DNA of 64,000 bases from Linum tenue (taxonomy: Eukaryota; Streptophyta; Magnoliopsida; Malpighiales; Linaceae): contig CAMGYJ010000008.1 in NCBI GenBank assembly GCA_946122785.1, positions 8,891,475 to 8,955,474 of the forward strand, in the 5' to 3' direction. The notes below the pieces were generated by a model that had not been told where the DNA came from, made no database searches, and was given only the letters and a program-made list of their open reading frames with translations. A program made the translations under genes and the position numbers. How positions within the stretch are numbered: the first letter of the stretch is position 1; each line of letters opens with the position of its first letter. This document shows positions 11,261-23,469 of the stretch, piece by piece.

Positions 11261-12639
11261 TCATTCCTCCTCGACAATCGTGCCTTTCTCGCTAACATAG
11301 ATACCATCAAGAAACTTCCTGATATCCTTGTTCTTCACATGGCATTTCTGAATCAGGAAAAAAAACATGAAAGAAAGAAAAACAGATCAGATCTCAAACA
11401 ACAAGTGCACGACATAACTTGAAGAAGGAGATTCGCAAGCAAATGATGTGAGGGGCAACAAATTGCAAGTAAAGTTACCTGGTTAATCAGAGCAGCAGAC
11501 CGTGAAACGAGCTCGACATCATTGCCATCCAAGACCAACTCATCCTTAGTCTTCTCAGACCTGATAACAGTAACACCATCAAGCATATCCACCTTCCTCA
11601 CCTGTAAGAGAAAAATGGTATCAGATCAGATCATACTCTAGTAGAGAGTCTGCAAGCACTGAAGCATTGCCCCGTACCAAAACTGGGAGGATGCTCATCT
11701 TAATTATGAAAACAAATGCAATGTAACACAAGACATGGATCAATAAAACAGTTTGTAGGCTTTTTCTAATGACCCACTAGAAGCACAACTAGGCGCCTGG
11801 CATGAACTAGGGTTGACAGACTACATCTGATCTAACAACTTCATCAAAACTCTAGAATGATCCTAAATTATGAAAACAAATGCAATCAAAAACCAAACTG
11901 TTCAAGGGCTTTTAAGGAGTGACTAGAAGCATAACTCGGCGTGTCACGGTAAACTAGGCGTGACTGACTACATCTATATTAATAACATAGCAAAAACTCC
12001 AGGATGCTCACCTATATGACAAATGTTGAAAACAAATGCAAAACCAAAACCAAATCATGGATCAATCCAACAGCTCAAGGGCTTTCCAATGAGCAACTAT
12101 GAGCAAAACTCAAATATGACAATAAATTAGGCTTCACTTCACATTCATAACAAACAGAAGACACATACTAATAGGCCAACCACACTAATTCATCATTCCC
12201 ACGGGTCTGCGAACCATATAAACGGAGAAACAAACAAAAAACAAGAAAAATTACAGGGGCATACCCTCTTCTCGCCGAGGAAGTTGCGGATCTCGATGGC
12301 TTTGTTGGCGTTGGTGATGGAAGCGTTGATGGGGAAATGGGCATACACGAACCGCATCTTGTAGCGGTATCCCTTGGTGACGCCGGTGATAAGATTCTCG
12401 ACGTGACTGAGAGCGGTGCGGATAGAGGCGCTGGTCTTCCTGGTTCCGAACCAAGAATCAACCTTCAGCTTTCGAAGCCCGGTCTCTTCGTCCTTGATCA
12501 ACTGGAAATCCAGATTCAAATGCTTGAAGTCGCGGACGAGCGTGCCCCTCGGTCCTTGGACCTCAATCACCTTGGCATGGACCTTGATCTTCACGCCTTC
12601 TGGGATATCCATCGTTTCCGAAGAGAGGATGGCCTTCAT
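11261..12639 (-). CDS. RPL9: 60S ribosomal protein L9 (uL6)
   Basis: Three exons on the minus strand (12265-12639, 11479-11601, 11261-11347) encode 194 residues, the usual length for plant L9. The start [20 protein letters not shown], the motif [17 protein letters not shown], the block [16 protein letters not shown] and the end [17 protein letters not shown] are all present. The protein binds 28S rRNA near the sarcin-ricin loop in the large cytosolic subunit. Introns are GT-AG, and each exon is a whole number of codons. The gene shares a short divergent upstream region (about 490 bp) with the CRM-domain gene. The upstream sequence has telo-box motifs and a TATA box, as expected for a ribosomal protein gene. 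Confidence 0.97.
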
Positions 12640-12743
12640 CTTGACAGCAGCGGCGGAACTCAGAACCCTAAATCGACAAGAACGCTTTGAGCTTTGAGAC
12701 TTGAGAGCGTGCTGCGCTGCTGAAAAAAGAGGAACCCTTCACT

Positions 12744-12769
12744 AAACCCTAGCTCCCAATTTATATATA
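12744..12769 (-). promoter_or_regulatory. RPL9 core promoter elements
   Basis: TATATAAAT on the minus strand (about 12759-12768) lies some 120 bases upstream of the RPL9 start codon. A telo-box-type AAACCCTA (12744-12751, plus strand) sits beside it and a second one (AACCCTAA, 12664-12671) is in the presumed leader. Telo-boxes are a known feature of plant ribosomal protein promoters. Function here is inferred. Confidence 0.6.
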
Positions 12770-13131
12770 CGAATACGAGGGAATAAACCTAATATTCCAG
12801 CCGATTTTTATATGGGCCAAGTTTGCAGGTCGGCCCATTGCTAAAGCCTGTAAATGATGAGTTAGTCAAAACTCAAAAGTTAGAATAAGCCCAGACCTGT
12901 AAATTACAACCATGCCACAAACAAAACAACGATTTAAGAAAAGAAAAAGAGTAAAAGACGAACTTCCCGTTTCCTGCACAGCAGAGCAAAGAGCAAACCC
13001 AGAAACCTAAAACCCTGTGGCTGGGAACCAGAAGGAGCTTAAACCCCGATAGCCGAAGATGAAGTGATCCAAAATCGGGCTGTTTATAAAGTTCCGTTCT
13101 CTATCATCATTTTCATGGTCAAGGCCGGAAA

Positions 13132-15937
13132 ATGTTGGCTTCAAGGATTCTTCGAAGCCATTGTTTCAGAACCCTCTCCGCTCTCCACCTCTCCTCCAAT
13201 AATCCATCCAGGTTTGCTCGAAAGTTTGTTTCTTTTATCCATTTCGTCATGGGTTGTCGGACTGATCCTAGGATTTGATGAATTGGGTTTCCTTGGATTA
13301 TACAGAACCATAGTACTGGCGTTGAATGATGTTGGTTCTTCGAGTATTAGTTCTTCTACAGATAGTCTCCGGCCTCCGCCGTTGAATTGCTCTGCTTTCG
13401 GCAGCGGATGGTGCCGCGGGATGTCTACTTCCAAAGGAAGGAGCATGAGAAGCAAAGTGGAGAGTAGGATGAGGAAGGAGTCCGGTAAAACGATGAGGGA
13501 GATTAGGAGAGCTAAGAAATTGAAGAAGAAGCTTATGACTGATGAAGAGAGGCTTATTTACAATCTCAAAAGAGTGAGTATGTTCCCCCTTCTTGGGTTT
13601 GTTCCAGTTCTTGTTCCGCATTTCCTGATGTGAATGAATAGTTCCGGTTTTCGCGGTTACATGCAATGGTGAGATCCAAGCTTTTGAATGGCTTAGAATG
13701 AGCACGGATTTAGAAGGTTAGGGGATTCAGGAATTCAAGTTTTGTGTTTCGAGTTGGAATGGTGTCCGAATATATATAGTGCTAGGAGAAGGCTGAGATT
13801 ATCCTTGCAGCACTTCCTGTAGGATTGCTTTATTGATGATTAGGCCCAGCTTGTTGTCGTTGTGCTTGATATTTCTTTTGTGGTGTAACTGATAACAGGC
13901 TAAGAAGAAAGTGGCATTGCTCCTCCAAAAGCTGAAGAAATACGAGCTACCCGAGTTGCCCCCATCGGTGCATGATCCCGAGCTATTCACGCCGGAGCAG
14001 CTTCAGTCGTACAAGAAGATAGGCTTCAAGAACAAGAACTATGTCCCTGTCGGTGTTCGTGGAGTGTTTGGAGGAGTGGTGCAGAATATGCACATGCACT
14101 GGAAGTTTCATGAGACTGTGCAGGTGTGTTGTGACAACTTTCCAAAGGAAAAGATCAAAGAGATGGCCACCATGATAGCAAGGCTTAGCGGCGGTATTGT
14201 GGTGAATATACATAATGTGAAGACGATTATCATGTTCCGTGGCAGGAACTATCGACAACCCAAGAACTTGATTCCCTTTAATACTTTGACAAAGAGGAAG
14301 GTATGTGCTGACTTTTTGTGTTTCTGTGTTAATGGCTATATAGCGGTTCTCTATTGTAGGCATACCGTAGAAATGTAGTCCTCACCTGTAGACGAGTTGC
14401 TGTGTGAATGAGCTTTAGAAGTTGAGATATTCTTAAAGTTGTAGTGAGCAGAACATTTGTCTTGATTTATGCTATGCTGTACGTGAAGGTATTGAAAAAG
14501 GATAGCATTTCTTATTCAATCCATTTTATGAAGTTACTTTTGCATTGAATTGCTGTGTGCTGTAGTGGAATAGTGCTATTGCTGCTCATTCTAATCTTCA
14601 TTTTTCTGCTTCAGGCATTATTCAAGGCAAGATTTGAGCAAGCACTAGAATCACAGAAGCTAAACATCAAGAAGATAGAGCAACAGCTTCGACGGATGGG
14701 TGTAAATCCTGAGGATCCAGTGGCCATGGCTAGCATCCAGAGAGTAGCTTCCACGTTTTTCAATGCAATTGACAGCAAAGAAGGAAGTCCATATGTATTC
14801 AAAGGTGACGAACTCTCATCACCACAGCCTGCTGATGATGATGCGGAGCATTCAGATCAAGGAGCCGATAGTGATCAGGAGGAGCTGAACCGCTTTATAT
14901 CTGAGATAGAGGATGCTGCAGATAGAGAATGGGCTGCTGAAGAAGCAGCTGAGCAAGAAGAGTTTGGGAGGATTAGGTATAGGAACAAAGATGAAAATGG
15001 CGGGAGGCTAAGATTTGAGAATAAAGAAGCTTATGAGGAGGCTGTCAGACAAGGGAAGATGTGGCGTGACCCACGTGATGATCAGAGGAGTGCTGGGAGA
15101 GATGATGATGATGACGAGAGGGTTGGAATCTTAGATGAAGAGGATGAGTGGGATTCTGACGATGATCCCCGAGATACTAATGATCATGTTATAGGTAGAT
15201 CACAGAAAATGAACCAAGATAGGGGTAGAAGTATGCGGTATAGTAACAACGACCGTGTTGATAGAAGACCTTCTACAACTAAATTCAACAGGAAGGAAGT
15301 TGAAGAAAAAGAAGAGGATGAGTGGGACTCTGATGATGATTCTCGTGATACTAATGGTCGTGTTATAGCTAGATCACAGACAAGAAACCAACATAGGGAT
15401 ACAAGTACGAGGTATAATAACAGCTATCATTTTGATAGAAGACCTGCTGCGAATAAGTTCAATAGGAAGGAAGTCGAAGAAAAAGAAGAAGATTCTGAAT
15501 CTGACGACATGCTGAGTGATCTCGACAATGCGATGTGGAATTCAGACGAAGAAGAAGATGAAATTGGGGCATCGAAGAAGAAAGTGCCTCCAGGCCGCAG
15601 TTTTAGAAGCAGCAGTAGTGGAGAAGAGGATGATGAAGAGGATTCTCGTGGCAAGTTGAGAACAGCTCGAGGTGCAAGAGTGAGTCAAGGAAGATTCAGC
15701 ACAAGGACAAGTGAGTCCCGAGCAAGTTGCAGAAGGGAACCAGCTGCTGATGGAGATTCTGGTTCAGACGATGTGGGCTTCCCAATGTGGCAATCGGACT
15801 CGGACGATGAACTCAATCCAAATGAAGGCAGCAAACTCGGCTTCAATCACACGGATGAAACTAAGGAGCATGGGAAGCAAGGGGGGAAGAAGGTGAAGAC
15901 GGTGAAAGAAATGGACGAACTTTGGGACAGTGACTGA
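13132..15937 (+). CDS. CRM-domain (CRS1/YhbY) RNA-binding protein
   Basis: Four exons (13132-13211, 13306-13573, 13899-14300, 14615-15937) give 690 residues. After a mitochondrial/plastid-type N-terminus (MLASRILRSHCFRTLSALHL) comes the basic block GRSMRSKVESRMRKESGKT. The CRM domain follows, with its signature GFKNKNYVPVGVRGVFGGV, KFHETVQV and TIIMFRGRNYRQP. A long acidic Asp/Ser/Arg tail ends ELWDSD. This matches the Arabidopsis At3g25440 / At3g27550 (CFM9) pair. CRM proteins bind organellar group II introns and ribosomal precursors. CFM9 is reported to act in mitochondrial intron splicing, as I recall. Position beside the ATN1-type kinase favours the At3g27550 relationship. The tail is longer than in Arabidopsis, partly through an internal duplication (15141-15490). 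Confidence 0.92.
15141..15490 (+). repeat. Duplicated 58-aa unit in the CRM protein tail
   Basis: Two in-frame units 174 bp apart (15141 and 15315) each begin EDEWDSDDD and end FNRKEVEEKEED, with diverged middles. The duplication accounts for part of the extra length of the acidic tail. Confidence 0.88.
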
Positions 15938-16558
15938 GTCATCTGCAGCAATTCCAAGCTATTGATTTAGTAGCCAGAAGCAACCAAACCCCTCGCCATT
16001 CTGTGGCAGAACATATTGTGATTCATTGTTATTGTTAAAAAGCTGTAATCTTGTTCGTTGATTCAAATCGAAGTCGTATCATGTCAGATTAGCAGCAGCA
16101 GCAGCAGCAGCAGAAAGCTGACTTCTGCAACAGTTTTGTATACCCCCAGGCCCCATGATTGAAAATAGACGCATATTATGTTCACGGATCACTTATTATT
16201 GCTCGTTCCATGGGTATGATACCACTTCCGTATGAGTTCAATGTGTCAACCTTCTCGACTATGGCCTCATATGATCTGAAACGACCTAAATGACACTCTT
16301 CTGTGGGAATATTCATGCTCTAGTCAGTCAGCCATTCACCACTCACCATCTAGCAAGAGAAGTTAAGGTCTTAATGATTCACGCGTCCAAAAAGTAATAG
16401 GAGAAGAGACTAGTTAAAAAAACAAAAAACATATCAAGAACAAAGTCTTGTATGTGTGGTAGACTTTTCCAAGTCAATCTTCCATCCCCATCCCACTGAT
16501 TATCTTGGCATTAACTGAGAAAACATACGCGGCATTTCATGACCATGACATTGTCTTA
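15938..16558. other. 3' UTR and spacer
   Basis: Probable 3' UTR of the CRM gene, including an (AGC)7 microsatellite at 16091-16113. No further gene is recognised. Confidence 0.5.
16091..16113. repeat. (AGC)n microsatellite
   Basis: Seven uninterrupted AGC units plus AG. Confidence 0.95.
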
Positions 16559-16559
16559 G

Positions 16560-16834
16560 GGGTCATTTGGATGCAGGTTTTGGGTGTGGGATTTGGGCAC
16601 AATCCTACATAGTGTGGGATTTTAATTAAAATCACTCGTTTGGAAAGCAATTATATGATAAGAGATTTTAAATATTAGAGATTTAAGAAACCCACAATTG
16701 TGGGATTATGAAATAGCTGATGGTGATCAGCTATTTTAAAATCCCACACTAATCCCACAAATTAAAAACCTGGGTTTTTAACCAGTGATTTGTGCCAAAA
16801 TCCCACAAATTAAAAACCTGGATCCAAATGACCC
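16560..16834. mobile_element. 275-bp MITE, copy 1
   Basis: Inverted termini GGGTCATTTGGATGCAGGTT and AACCTGGATCCAAATGACCC differ at one position. The body is AT-rich and non-coding and contains several IR words such as AATCCCACA/TGTGGGATT. A second copy at 37351-37625 is nearly identical. TTA occurs on both sides one base away from the repeat ends, which would fit a PIF/Harbinger-type duplication, but copy 2 does not support this. The superfamily is left open. Confidence 0.88.
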
Positions 16835-19726
16835 ATTAATTCTTTTGATTATCAATATTAGAGTGATTAACTAGATAATTAAATAAACAGTAAGATTAAT
16901 GTTACTACTAGCATGTAGTTTAGCTCTTGACGATTTCATTATTCACCTGTCATTGTCCCTTAAGACGGCCGGGGACGGCAAACTAAACTGCACAAGTCCA
17001 CCTACAAAACAAATAATCAGGAATATTATCCTCCACAACCTTGACAAAACTAGATCTTGTTGTTATGATTGCTACATTTATTTTAAGTCGAGAGAGACGA
17101 TCATCATAAATATACATGAATGAATGAGCGAGCGAGTTTGATACTAGAGAAATCTTATAATATAGTATAGTATACTCATGACACTCGAATAAACCGTGTG
17201 ATATGTTTGTTTTACGTTAGTGTAATAATAATAGTAAGAAGAGAAGAGTTAATTAAGGATGAAGGATTGAAGTTTCTTCTTTTGTGATTGGGTGTGCCAT
17301 ATGTGGAGTGATAGTAAGTTCCACGTTCTCACTATATAATCTTCTTCTTATCATTTAGTTGGTAAATGGGAGAATGTTTAACTCTACATGCCCATTGACT
17401 AAATATCAACAAATTTTGAGGATCGGCCACATTGAGAAAGGAAGCGAGGAAACAGGCAACTTGGCAATGACTACATCAAAGTTTGAACATGATTGTGATT
17501 GTGAAGAGACCGTAAGTGCTAGGTAGAGAGAAGACTCATGACTCGTTTTAGATTCGTTTGTGAGTTGTATGATATTTGTTTAAGAAAGTAGTAGAATTAG
17601 GTTTTGGAGGATTCGTATGAAAATGGTTGTCCTATTTGATTTCACTTGTAACAACAATTAGAGTTCTGGTGATTCAGAATAGTACGAAAGAACAAAAACT
17701 CATATTATGCCTTGTTATGCTCGTGAATAGATAATTTTCATTTAATACGAGTTGGATCAAATCAAATAAAATGGATGATAGATAAAATGGTAGAGGCTAG
17801 ACAAAAAAAAAACTTACTCTCGTTCCTCACTCCGCTTATAAACCAAAGAATACTTGTTTAGAATTAGTCAATACAAATCATACATGCTATGCGTTTGTGG
17901 TGACCATCCGCTAATTCAAGCTCAGTAATGCTCATTAGGGGGTGGAACATCTTTAACACATGTACTACGAAAGTTAACTCTATAATTGATGTCATTAAAA
18001 ATCCTCATATGAAACTCACATGTTTAATCGTACTAAGGTTTGGATAGCACACACCCGACAACAAAATGTCTTGTACGGTCCGGCAATTTACATCCACTTT
18101 TCAAAATGTGAATTACAATTCTTCCACCATACCAACAGATTTTATTGTTTGATGACACCACAGCACCATTATTAATTCTTCCATCCAAACACAAAAGGTC
18201 CCCCCATCAATCCATCATCTCTTCTCCTTTTCCACCACTCAATTTGCCCTAAAGATAAAAGGCTAAAACAGCATAAACCAATTCACCAACCAACCCAACC
18301 GTCCACCTAACCGCCCAACCAAACAAAACTCACCATTTGCTACTCTCTACAGAATCAGCACACAAACAAACCGCCATTTCTTCCCAACGGTTTCTTTGCC
18401 CCCTCCACAGCTCCAGAGATCTCTCTCATTCCAATATCGCAACGACACTTCACCAAACCCCCTGTAAAGGGTGAGATGCTTTTGTCATTCTCTCATCTGT
18501 CACCATTTTAAGGCAAGAGACCAAGAGAAGTGAAATTCCACCCAAGTTTTCCTAGTAGATGAAGAAAGAAGGAAACTTCTAGGTTCCCCTGTTCAGCACT
18601 CTTGCTTAAGGACGCGTCTAGTAGTAGCTAAAACAAGCAAGACCCCTTAAACAGACAGGCTATAATGTTCCACTTTAAAAAGGGGAAAGAGAAGGGTCCT
18701 GAAATTTCCCAACTGCATAAGCAGTTAGGACAGCCCCTTTGGCAATAGACACAAGCAACAAGGAATCCTCTGGCTTTCCGGATTCTGACACCTAACTGCC
18801 TAATTTTCCTTTGTGATCCAGGCTTAAGAAAGAGAGCAAAAGTTGCAGGCTTGGCACTCTCAGAGTAAGCCAGAGGGAGTTTTTTAACCCTAAGAATGTC
18901 TATTGGGGAGTTTCACTGCATGTGGACTTGACTGAGTCTAGAATATAGATTAATATGCTTTCAGCCACTGATCTGCCTAAAAATACAAGAAAAAAATTAA
19001 ACAGACTAAGCTTTGCCACATGCATCTCAAACTAAGAAGATTAAGGAAACATGACAAGCAGAAAACTATACAAGGCACTCAAAGAACATCTCATCCAGAA
19101 ATGTCATTCCTACACTTGTTGAAATTCTAGTGATAGAAATTACAGGGGGGAAAAAGACGAGAATCATCATAGCTAACAAAAGGATAAGAAAAGCTCAGAG
19201 TAGTTCAATGACGAAATGAGTCGTAGTTAATATATTATATAAGGTGAAGGGAAGAGGCCAACATGTATATCACTTTCTATAAAATTAGAGTGAATAAACA
19301 ACATGAATCTAGCTATGATTCTTTTCGTTAAAGAAAGTCGAACCCCATGTAGAAATAACCTGGAAGAGGTCAACTGTAATCTAGAATAATCTCTCTGCGG
19401 AAGGCATGCATTGGGAAACTCCTAAAGATATGTCCCACTCGAACAAGCTTCCACCACATGAACAATCTATACCACTTCATGGTCGAAGCAGCAGCGCCTC
19501 CAAAGTCCAAGCATTCAAAAATTCCCCCCTCTCATCATCAATCTCGATTGCGCACCTCTCTCTAAAAGAATGGTGTTCAATGTCTCAGTCCTTGTAAGGT
19601 ATACTTGTAGCAGTTCCACGCCATGGCTCGTCTATTTTCTGAACATTTGCCTTCTCGCCTGTGCAAAACACCAACCTCGGCATTCCCTGTGAAGTCTACA
19701 AAAGAAGCCCTACTCCCCTTCAAACT
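16835..19726. other. Long non-coding spacer
   Basis: About 2.9 kb without a protein gene. The stretch 18230-18450 is C/CT-rich and leader-like, and 18721-18799 can form a long hairpin, so a non-coding transcript is possible but unproven. The part above roughly 19300 is probably the 3' UTR of the GT17 gene on the minus strand. I find none of the conserved plant miRNA sequences I know. Confidence 0.4.
18721..18799 (+). other. Potential hairpin
   Basis: GCAGTTAGG (18721-18729) pairs perfectly with CCTAACTGC (18791-18799). Nested inside, GAATCC (18763-18768) pairs with GGATTC (18780-18785). No protein reading frame covers it. Confidence 0.4.
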
Positions 19727-21425
19727 TCAGCCACTTTCTCTCCTGCAGTTCCCAGGCAAAAGATACTTGTATTTCTCAGCATTGTTCAATAAGAATGCAG
19801 GAAGGTGAACTGCTGAGAAAGTCCTTGGTATAGGACCCATCTTCCCAATGATCTCCTTGAATGTGTACTCCTCAGGTAGCATATCAAACAAATCCGCACC
19901 CTTACAGATCACATCCTGAACTCTCTTTGGATCCAAGTAATGTGAGAATCTCACCCTGTCGTAATGGCTGTAAGCTTTCATCTTAAACACGAAGTCACTA
20001 ATGTACCGAAAGCAAAAGCTGCAATGCCACCCTGAATCAGCGAGAAGAACATCCGACTGTCTGTAATGAGCATATCGAGTCTTCCCAGTTCGATACCTAT
20101 GAATGGAAGCCCTCCAGCTCTTGTTATCCACATGATACTCGTAAGAATACAAGTAATTCTTCAGCTGAAGATGAAGAATAGGAGGAATATCGTCACACCA
20201 TCGAAGGAGATTAATCGTGTGAGCACTTGGGATCTCATCCAGATCGGACATTATCAGTAAATCATCATCTTCAATCCCAGCAATTCTGATCAACTGGTCT
20301 AGTGCAACTCTCTGATAAGCTTCTTCAACAAATGGGTTCTCCCCCTTCTTAAACCTTCCTCCAATCGTCCCGTAAGTCAGCCGAGGGTCAATGAACTTGA
20401 ACTTGTCCCTATTGCCTGCGAAGATGAGAGGCTTAGGCAGTCCAGTGAATGTAGAGTTCGACTCTAGAAGCACAAACTGTGTTATATAAGGGTACAGCTC
20501 GTTCCACCGAATGGTGAGCATGTCGACTTCGTTGCTGAATAAAACAGCATCATAGACTCGTCTGGGGGACTCACGGACCCCCCAGCCGTGGAGCTTGCAG
20601 AGAGTTTCCATTGTCACGTTCTCATTGTAGTAATGCGGGATGACATTGAAGGGCTTTGGAGGTCTCTCCCATAGTGGTCTCAGGAAGTAGGTGATCTTCT
20701 GCCCGTGGACATAGACTCCCAAGACTATCAGAGGAATGGCTATGAATATCAGAAGGCAGGTCTTGAAGTCAAAGCCTCGCAGGATGCATTTCAGTCGAGA
20801 CATGCTTAGAGGCCCTCTGGCAGACTGTTGAAGATCAAAACCAAGAAAAAAGAGTCAGTTTGATACCTGAATGAACAAAAGGGTTCTACAACATTAATAA
20901 CATTACTAACATCTAAACAACAAGGAAACCATCAATCCAATTTCGACAATTTGATCAGAGAAAGCAAATTCCAATCCGTATGTTCTAGTCAAAAACTTCC
21001 TAAGCGCACAGAAACAAGGCAATTGGCTGATAGTGCAAAGTACAGACCATTAACTACACTCTTGTCCTAGAAACCTACTTCGACCAATTTCCAAATTGCA
21101 TCCATTAGCTTGTTCGTTGAACTGGAGAAGGATAAAAGAAATTGAGAACTGAGAACAGAACAAATCAATCAATAACGTGCACACTGATCTCCACGGCCTT
21201 GAAAAACCAGGACAGCAGCCGAAGGGAGAAGAATATATAAACAGAATCAAATGCTCAACCAAGAACGGAAAGGAAGACAACTTTTTTTACAAAACCCTTT
21301 TTCCGGAACAGAAAGGGGTGGGCGAAAAAGGAAGAGAAGATGGGGGGAGTTAATTTTACCTGGCCGCAAATGTTCTCGCATATATCATCAGATTTCTTCG
21401 AACTGTAATACCCTCCTTCCTCCAT
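19727..21425 (-). CDS. GT17 family N-acetylglucosaminyltransferase-like protein
   Basis: Two exons (21360-21425 and 19727-20824) encode 387 residues. Exon 1 gives the cytosolic tail MEEGGYYSSKKSDDICENIC. A single hydrophobic segment (TCLLIFIAIPLIVLGVYVHG, roughly residues 45-65) makes it a type II Golgi protein by inference. The lumenal part contains FDAVLFSNE-type and FVLLESNSTFTGLPKPL blocks, and LIMSDLDEIPS, an acidic motif that probably serves metal and nucleotide-sugar binding. HLPAFLLNNAEKYKYLLPGN comes near the end. This is the plant family annotated as beta-1,4-mannosyl-glycoprotein 4-beta-N-acetylglucosaminyltransferase (GT17; Arabidopsis At3g01620, At5g14480). The true acceptor in plants is unclear, since bisecting GlcNAc is not a standard plant N-glycan feature. 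The start at 21425 extends the larger exon's internal Met by a conserved N-terminus. Confidence 0.93.
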
Positions 21426-22172
21426 GATTCTCCCAAAATCCACCACAGAAAATTTCTATGATCAGGAACAAAACCCACCCCACAGAAGATAAAGACGAAC
21501 CCCGCAAATCCCCTGCTTCCTTCCTCCCACAATGTGTACAACAATGGCTTCACCTGAAACCCAGCTATCCCTCTCCTCCTCTCAATCCAAACCCAAATCG
21601 AGGGAGAGAGATATATCCCACAAAATCAGCGAGACGAACCCAAATTCGACCTCGGAAAGCGCTACCAATGGGCTCCGAGAACGATTTCGATTTGAAAAGT
21701 TCTTTGTTTTGGCAGAAGGAGAGAACTATCGCTCCCTCTCTCTGTTTTTGCCTTTTTGGATTGCCGCTCGATAACTATTCGTTCCTCCTCCCTCTGGCTT
21801 CTCCAGTTATTTATAGACAAGAGAGATGGCGAGGAAATTGCAAAGACGAACCCAACAAGGATTTGTAAAAAATCCAAAATAGACACGGAAAAGGAAAACC
21901 GGTTCAGAAGAGATGAGGAAATATGATAACAGCCGTAGGATTGGACTACTGTTTCCTGGGAATATCCTGATCTGACGGTTGCGTTTTTTTCTTGTTGGTG
22001 ATTATTATTATGTAGGAGGTTTTTCTTTTGTTATGGTCCATGGAGTTTCCTTTTCTTAATGATCTGGCAGTAACGGGGTAAACGGTTTGGGTTATGCCGT
22101 CTCGTGGTAAATTCCGTCATCGTCTATTTTCTTGGTTCCTTTCCGATGCCCCCAATTCCCAAATCCCTACCG
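21426..22172. other. Upstream region of the GT17 gene
   Basis: Presumed promoter and 5' leader of the minus-strand GT17 gene, with CT/GA-rich tracts around 21560-21640 and 21720-21760. No other gene is seen. Confidence 0.45.
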
Positions 22173-23081
22173 CTCTGTTTGGCAACAAGGGGGTGCAAAT
22201 TGCAGGAGGGTGCAAGTTGAGGGGTAAATTATTGGGGGTGCAAATTGCTGGGGGTGTAAGTGGAGGGGTAAATTGTTGTTTGGATGAAAAAGTAGGGGGT
22301 GCAAATAGAGTGAAAAGTAAGTAATTATATTATTTTAAAATAGATTTTAAAAATAAATTTTAGATTACAAAATAGATTTTAAAATATTATCATAAAATAA
22401 TAAAATAAATATTATTATATAATAATAAATATACTTTACTAAAAATAGTTATTATATAATAATGCTCAAATAATAATTAATTATGACAATTGTATAATCA
22501 TTGATCGAGCGATCTCAAAACTCAAAGCTCAACTTGTAACTGGTCATCCTATATAGGGTTTTCGTGTCTAGTTTAATTTTAAATTGTCAAACTTAGTCAA
22601 ACACGTTCGAATTTGTAAGTTTTAACTATTTATTCAAATAAACTGAGTTAACCAAACAATTTCTCTCTATCTTTTTCACAAACACCTCGTATCTCTAATT
22701 TTCAATGCAAATTCGATTCAACCAAGAGATCTAGATTTGACTTGACGAACATTGATAAACTTGTTTCCCGAGTCAAATGGTCAACCCCGAATAATGTTTA
22801 CATTAATGATATTTATAAAAAGAAGAAATTGATAATATTAATTATTATATAATTATATATAACACAATTAGAAAAATAAAATTTCATAATTCCCTCTCCC
22901 CCTCCCTTCCTTCCTTCCCTTGCACCCCAATTTGGGGGGTAAGCCGAAACAGTAAATTTGCACTCCCGTTTTGCACCCCTCTACTGTTCCAAATTAACCA
23001 AACAGGTGCAAATGTGTTGGAAACTGTATTTACTCCTCACATTTGCACCCTCCTCCCATTTACCCCTCTTCCCAAACAGAG
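22173..23081. mobile_element. Inverted-repeat element with CTCTGTTTGG ends
   Basis: CTCTGTTTGG at 22173 is matched by CCAAACAGAG ending at 23081. The left arm is G-rich with repeated GGGGGTGCAAATTGC and GGGGTAAATT words. The right arm is C-rich with the same words inverted (TTTGCACCCTCC, TTTACCCCTC). The centre is very AT-rich. There is no coding capacity, and a target duplication is not evident. It is probably a non-autonomous DNA transposon of about 0.9 kb. Confidence 0.6.
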
Positions 23082-23212
23082 TGTACAAATTACCCGGTGC
23101 AAATTAATTACTTACCGTTAAGATGCACTTGTGCTTAGTGCGATAACTTTGTGGGTTGAAATTCCACGTTTGTAATCCTGTTTGGTTTACAAAAACTCTT
23201 ACTTAATTGGAT

Positions 23213-23469
23213 CGTTTGGATGAGAAATTGTAATGGATCAATTTGACGCAATTTTCTTGTTTTGACACAATTGTATCAAATTGACTCGTTTGCCAAAAAA
23301 AATTGGATGAATCAATTTGCTTGAGATATTTTGAATTGATTCGTTTTGATTCAATTTCAGTTATATGATGTGTAGACAGGTGATTCGAATTGACTCGTTT
23401 TAATTGTCTCGTTTATAAAATGAGACAATTGATCAAATTGTCTCATTTTTATATTAATTCATCCAAACG
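23213..23469. mobile_element. Small MITE-like element
   Basis: CGTTTGGATGA at 23213 and TCATCCAAACG ending at 23469 form a perfect 11-bp inverted pair. The interior is AT-rich and repeats AATTGA(C/T)TCGTTT words. The length is 257 bp. No obvious target duplication is present. Confidence 0.5.

Noticed and set aside
12337..12697. Two plus-strand open frames of 93-117 codons antisense to RPL9
   Set aside because: Shadows of the first RPL9 exon, which is certain by homology.
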